Notes under the pieces: generated by a model | Told to the model about the DNA's origin: nothing | The model's input: only the letters and a program-made list of their open reading frames with translations | Database searches by the model: none | Made by a program: the position numbers and the translations under genes | Part shown: positions 59,723-64,000 of the stretch, one piece after another | Layout: each line of letters opens with the position of its first letter | Numbering within the stretch: the first letter of the stretch is position 1 | Origin: Delphinus delphis | Taxonomy: Eukaryota; Chordata; Mammalia; Artiodactyla; Delphinidae | Direction: 5' to 3' | DNA length: 64,000 nt | Assembly: GCF_949987515.2 (NCBI RefSeq) | Contig: NC_082689.1 | Location: forward strand, 62,205,246 to 62,269,245

Positions 59723-62404
59723 CTGAATATTTTTAATACTTTGGCTATCTCTTTCTCTCACTTTCTCTAATTTTTTCCCCCTCAAAATGAACTAGAAAAT
59801 TCTATTAATCTTTATTGGAGCAAATTATCTTGGGATACTGCTCTGGATCATCAGCTCTATATAAGGGCATCAAGTGTCAACTATGAATGGACTGTTTCAG
59901 TGACAGTGCTTAAGCAGAGGCTAGAGTTAGATGAGATATTTGAAAAACCAGTATCACATGAACCAAAATACTCAGGTACAGCCCTAACTATATCACAGTT
60001 GAAGTAGTCTTGCAGGGTAACCCTGCAGAGTTTTTTCAATTAACCTTATCCCAATCCTACCCCAGTGTCACAGTTCTTCTATTATTGAGTAATGTGTTCA
60101 TACCACATCTCCTCAGGTAACGGGTCTAAATGAGTAACAACTCAGTATTTAATCACTCTCTTGATTCTTTTGTAAAACACTGAGTTTAATAAGACTTGAA
60201 TCAGATATTAAAGTTAGATGTAACTTTAACCCCATGTTAGATTAATAATTAATAACCCATTATTTTCAGAATAATAATTTCATTAATCTAGAGACACTAT
60301 GATTTAGATTACAGAGAGACCGAAGTATCTGCTAATCCCCTATCTAACTCCCTTTCAGCCTTTAGTATGAACCGTATGTAGTAGGAGTAAAAGTATAAAT
60401 ACAATTACACTACACATCCCTTTATTGGAAACAATAATTCTTTATTTTCCAAATCTCAGAATTTTCTACTTGTAAAACAGAAATCTCTTCCTCTTGAAAT
60501 AGATCATTCCCAGGATATGGCAATGATTTAAAAAGAGACATAAACCAGTCCTGCAAGAAATGAGGTAAAATATATTCAAAGGCACAAGCTGACAGATTCA
60601 AAGCCAAAAAAGTAATAAAATTAGGGACCAAATGAATCAGGTGACAGGAATATAAGGATTACAATTAAAACTTAGAATATAATCCACAGCACACATTGCT
60701 GAAGCCAATTTAATTCTCAAAATTCACTTGGTACTAACATGACTGAAAATTTCACAGACTGCCAAAAAAATAAAACCCTCACAGAGAAGTGCTTCTGAAA
60801 ATAATTACAAAGTTGAACAAAACTAGTAGTATTTATCCTAAAATTCAGTTATAACTCTCTGCAAGCTTGTATTAGCCAAAGAAAAGCCTGAAGCTACCAT
60901 AATTATTATATGTCAAGCATTTAAAAAGATACATTGACTTTGTTTTAAATAAATAAAACAATATGAATGCACCAGAAAAGCTACGGCTTCTACTAAAATG
61001 CTGCAGTTATGTACAATCCAATTTTTCTAACTTCAGACATTTAAAAAAAGGGAGAAAAACCCACAATGTCTTCACTGTTATTCTTAAAATAAATGATATC
61101 AGTTTCCCAAGATATTTAAAGCATGTGTTATGTATTACGTGTTATGTTATGGAAATGTGGTTAGAAATGCTTCCATTAGTTATGTATGATTATTGACCTT
61201 TAAAATCTTGATAAAATTGTCATGACCTTTACAACACCTAAACAACTCAGGCCAAATTGTAAAAAGAGATTTTTGAAGAATCAGTATGTGGTACAAATGC
61301 ATGACAGCATTTAATTTAGACAGTAGAGTCCAGCCTCTGCAACTCACAAGCTCAATAATCTTGGCCATGTCAGCTGAAGCCCTCTAGGCCTAGGCTTTTC
61401 ACCCTTAAAATTGCAGTTTTGAGAATAGACAGTGAGGTGTTTGTTAGCACAGTGCCTCTCCTCTTGCCTATCATTACATGTTTTATTTTCAGCTCACTTT
61501 CAAACTGCTGAATCAAATTCTTACAAAAACTAAACCACTCTCTGAACTTCAGACATTTTCAAAAGCAACAATTACTTTTTGAAAACAGAGGTTCTACTAA
61601 TTCAAAAAGCCTCACTTTCAACTTTTTCAAAAAGCCACTTCTTCCACATACATACTTAAACCAAACATGATAACTGATCAAGTCTTAAATCTCTATACTA
61701 CTTCTTACCAGTAGAGGAAGGAAGAGAAAACAATCAATCACAAATGCAAAAAAATTCATATAATAGAAAATCAATTTCAACATAAAGGCTGCATAAAAAG
61801 TAACTTCAGCCAGAGTTTGACCAGGCTGAAGGAAAACAATGACCTCTTACGCCATAACAGGTATTTTCTGAACACCCCTGAAGCTTAAACTCAAGTATAT
61901 GCCTAACAATCTCCTCCAACTCAGATGTGTCTCAAGGACTCAGGTAAACACATGGACAACTCTGGTAAGTCAAGAGGCCAGTTAGCCACATGGACTTCTA
62001 ATTTCTTTCAGGCATTACAGGTTCTCTGCTGGGCCACGAAGAACGGGAAGATGTGCATGTTGGCCAGCAAATCAAATTTCATGCCCTTTACTAACATTCT
62101 GTAAGTTAAAGGCAACAACATGAGTAACGAAGTGAAGACTTGCAGACTTACAAAATGAGCCTCAACGGAAACTGCCTGCTTGCTCCACCTTCCAAGCAGT
62201 CCTAAACTTTCCACAAGACACACTTATCACCAGAAGTAAGAATCTTTTCATCAAAATAATATTTTAACCTCTGGAGACTTTCTAACAGACCATACTAACC
62301 CAGAAAATAGACTATGTTAAGATTTGGAAATCCATGGCAAAAATCCAGAGCACAGGCTGCCACTAATAACAAGTACTCTAGAAAAGCTTTTGGGGAGGGT
62401 CAAG

Positions 62405-62625
62405 AAAATATAGTGATAAAGCATTTAAACTCTGGGATTTGAATTAAGGACCTACTTCTCATTAGCTGTTAAACCTAACATGTCTCCATTTCCTCATTCA
62501 TAAAATAGTAATAATAATAAAACCCGCTTCATATGGTTACTTGGAGAATTAAATGACACAATGCATGTGATGTGATTAGCACTATGTCTAGCATATATAA
62601 AAAGTTCAATAAATATTACTCATTA
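62405..62625 (+). repeat. MIR
   Basis: GTGATAAAGCATTTAAACTC, CATTTCCTCATTCATAAAAT, GGTTACTTGGAGAATTAAAT, AAGTTCAATAAATATTACTC in MIR order. Confidence 0.8.
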
Positions 62626-63078
62626 CTAATCTATTCCCTCACTACAGGCATATCTACTTCTTCCTTTGCAACAATATGTATTGAGTCCTTTCTGAGCCCT
62701 TAATATGTGGTAAGTGCCATTCATTCTCATTCTCACTCTTTCACTCTTGTTACTTTTTCTCACACACACACCCAAAATCTCCCTCTTGCTCATCCTTTAA
62801 ATCAAATTAAAGCTTTACACCAAATATGCTGCATCCAAATCAAAGATTCAATGAAGAGACTAGTTTTCTGGCTCAAATATGATGTTGCTCATTTTATAAA
62901 GAAGACAAATGAACAAAATCCCAACAGTAAGGGTTTTACTTGCTTTCGAGGTCCCCCCACAATCACGCTCTAACAACACTTTCTCCATATTAGACAAATC
63001 TAATAACATTACTCTCCCTTCAAGTGCTCTTAATGATTAAGCATTTTTTTATACAAGGAAAAAACAAAATATAAATAC

Positions 63079-63145
63079 CTTTGGTGTTACTGCTTAGTTT
63101 AACCCTCTTTCTCTTGCCCAGACCTTGACTCCCATCCTGATCCTC
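63079..63145 (-). CDS. UBR3: UBR3 exon w1 (67 bp), basic KRKR patch
   Basis: Acceptor TTTCTCCAG and donor G|GTATTT flank 67 bp (22 codons plus one base) encoding EDQDGSQGLGKRKRVKLSS and a few more residues. The KRKRVK run is a basic patch that could serve as a nuclear-localisation-like signal (inference). It ends in phase 1, and its last G completes the Asp codon begun in w2. The acceptor is a tandem CAGGAG (NAGNAG type), so a form lacking the first Glu is possible. The strongest acceptor is the upstream CAG. Confidence 0.85.
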
Positions 63146-63792
63146 CTGGAGAAAAACAAAATTAGCATTATCTATAGTCCTATTCATGAATTTATACATT
63201 TTATGTAAATATAAATATGCTTATAAATTATGTTAAATATAAAATATAGGCATGCTTACATATTATTAACCAACAATTTTATGTATTTGCTGTCATAAAA
63301 TATATTTTAATGCTGCTAACTTTAAATTGAAAATTAAATTTAAAATTAGCATTATAATTAAAATATATCATGAAAATCCTTAGGATTAAAATATAAGAGT
63401 TCTTAAACTTAATCTGTGCTTCTAATGAAAGACTCTTAAATACCCCAAAATGCCAAAATAAAAATTTTCCTAACCTTATAAATATAATATCAAAGAAGCT
63501 AAAGGCGAGGAGGGAGCAGATTAGCATAGGAAGGGGAGAAGGAGAAGAAGGTTAAAACAATGAATAGAGGAAAGGCTTTGAAGAGTCTAACACAAACAAA
63601 ATGAGTTCAAGAGATCAAGTTCTGAAAAATAAGCATAGCATATTAGAAGCTGGAGTTGACAGTCAAAAAAATAATATAAAAACAAATTAAAATGTGCTTA
63701 GGAAAAAAATCCAAGAAGAAAATACATGCATTTCTGCTCACATGTAATGTATCTATTCCTGAAAAAAACCTCATATTAAAAACAACAAGGCA
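63146..63792. other. UBR3 intron upstream of w1 (partial)
   Basis: AT-rich sequence leading to the SINE at 63793. No further exon found before the right edge. Confidence 0.6.
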
Positions 63793-64000
63793 GACTTCCC
63801 TGGTGGTGCAGTGGTTAAGAATCTGCCTGCCAATGCAGGGGACACGGGTTTGAGCCGTGTCCAGGAAGATCCCACATGCTGTGGAGCAACTAAGCCCACG
63901 AGCCACAACTACTGAGCCCACGTGCCACACCACTGAAGCCCGCGTGCCTAGAGCCCATGCTCCGCAACAAGAGAAGCCACCGCAATGAGAAGCCTGTGCA
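63793..64000 (+). repeat. CHR-1-type SINE, cut by the window edge
   Basis: GACTTCCCTGGTGGTGCAGT through the CHR-1 body modules (AGCCACAACTACTGAGCCCA) to the window end. Tail and right target site are outside. Confidence 0.92.

Larger units (their letters stand above)
58820..63078. other. UBR3 intron w1-w2 (4.3 kb)
   Basis: Relatively poor in young repeats: an L1 fragment (59640..59722) and a MIR (62405..62625). The remaining sequence, including several 60 to 90 codon open frames, shows no family resemblance that I can name. Confidence 0.6.

Overview
The window is vertebrate nuclear DNA from a cetacean, probably a toothed whale. The evidence is about eighteen copies of the tRNA-derived CHR-1/CHR-2 SINEs (starting GGRCTTCCCTGGTGG, many with the CHR-2 body ending in GCGTACCGC plus poly-A), which are the characteristic SINEs of whales and dolphins, together with a cetartiodactyl-type LINE-1. 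There are no prokaryotic genes, CRISPR arrays or operons.

One protein-coding gene spans the whole window on the minus strand: UBR3, a RING-type E3 ubiquitin ligase of the UBR family. I could place nineteen consecutive internal exons (called w1 to w19 in transcription order, from 63145 down to 1873). They total 2,596 coding bases (about 865 codons), and the reading phase is maintained across all eighteen junctions. The 5' exons (including the UBR box) lie to the right of the window, and the 3' exons (RING and C-terminal UBR-leader/UBLC-type domain) lie to the left. The encoded part is the large central helical body plus the basic helix just before the RING. Seventeen of the eighteen introns are GT-AG. 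The intron between w12 and w13 (29386..31183) has minor-spliceosome (U12) signals and, to keep frame, must end in AT: a candidate AT-AT intron. This is the most unusual signal in the window.

The introns are full of repeats. 13334..26752 holds a KRAB zinc-finger retrocopy whose 3' end is a retroviral LTR polyadenylation region, and a nearly full-length but dead L1 (about 17738..24887) bounded by a 15-bp target duplication. 34165..44543 holds an L1 nested in a SINE, with another SINE nested inside that L1, and a degenerate minisatellite joined to an old L1-like element whose paralogue sits at 4010..5526. Older layers are MIR, L2, MER5 and old L1. A perfect 24-bp hairpin lies at 5777..5830. Nearly all recent retroelements are antisense to UBR3.

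I found no convincing additional functional gene. The other open frames are repeat-derived or chance.
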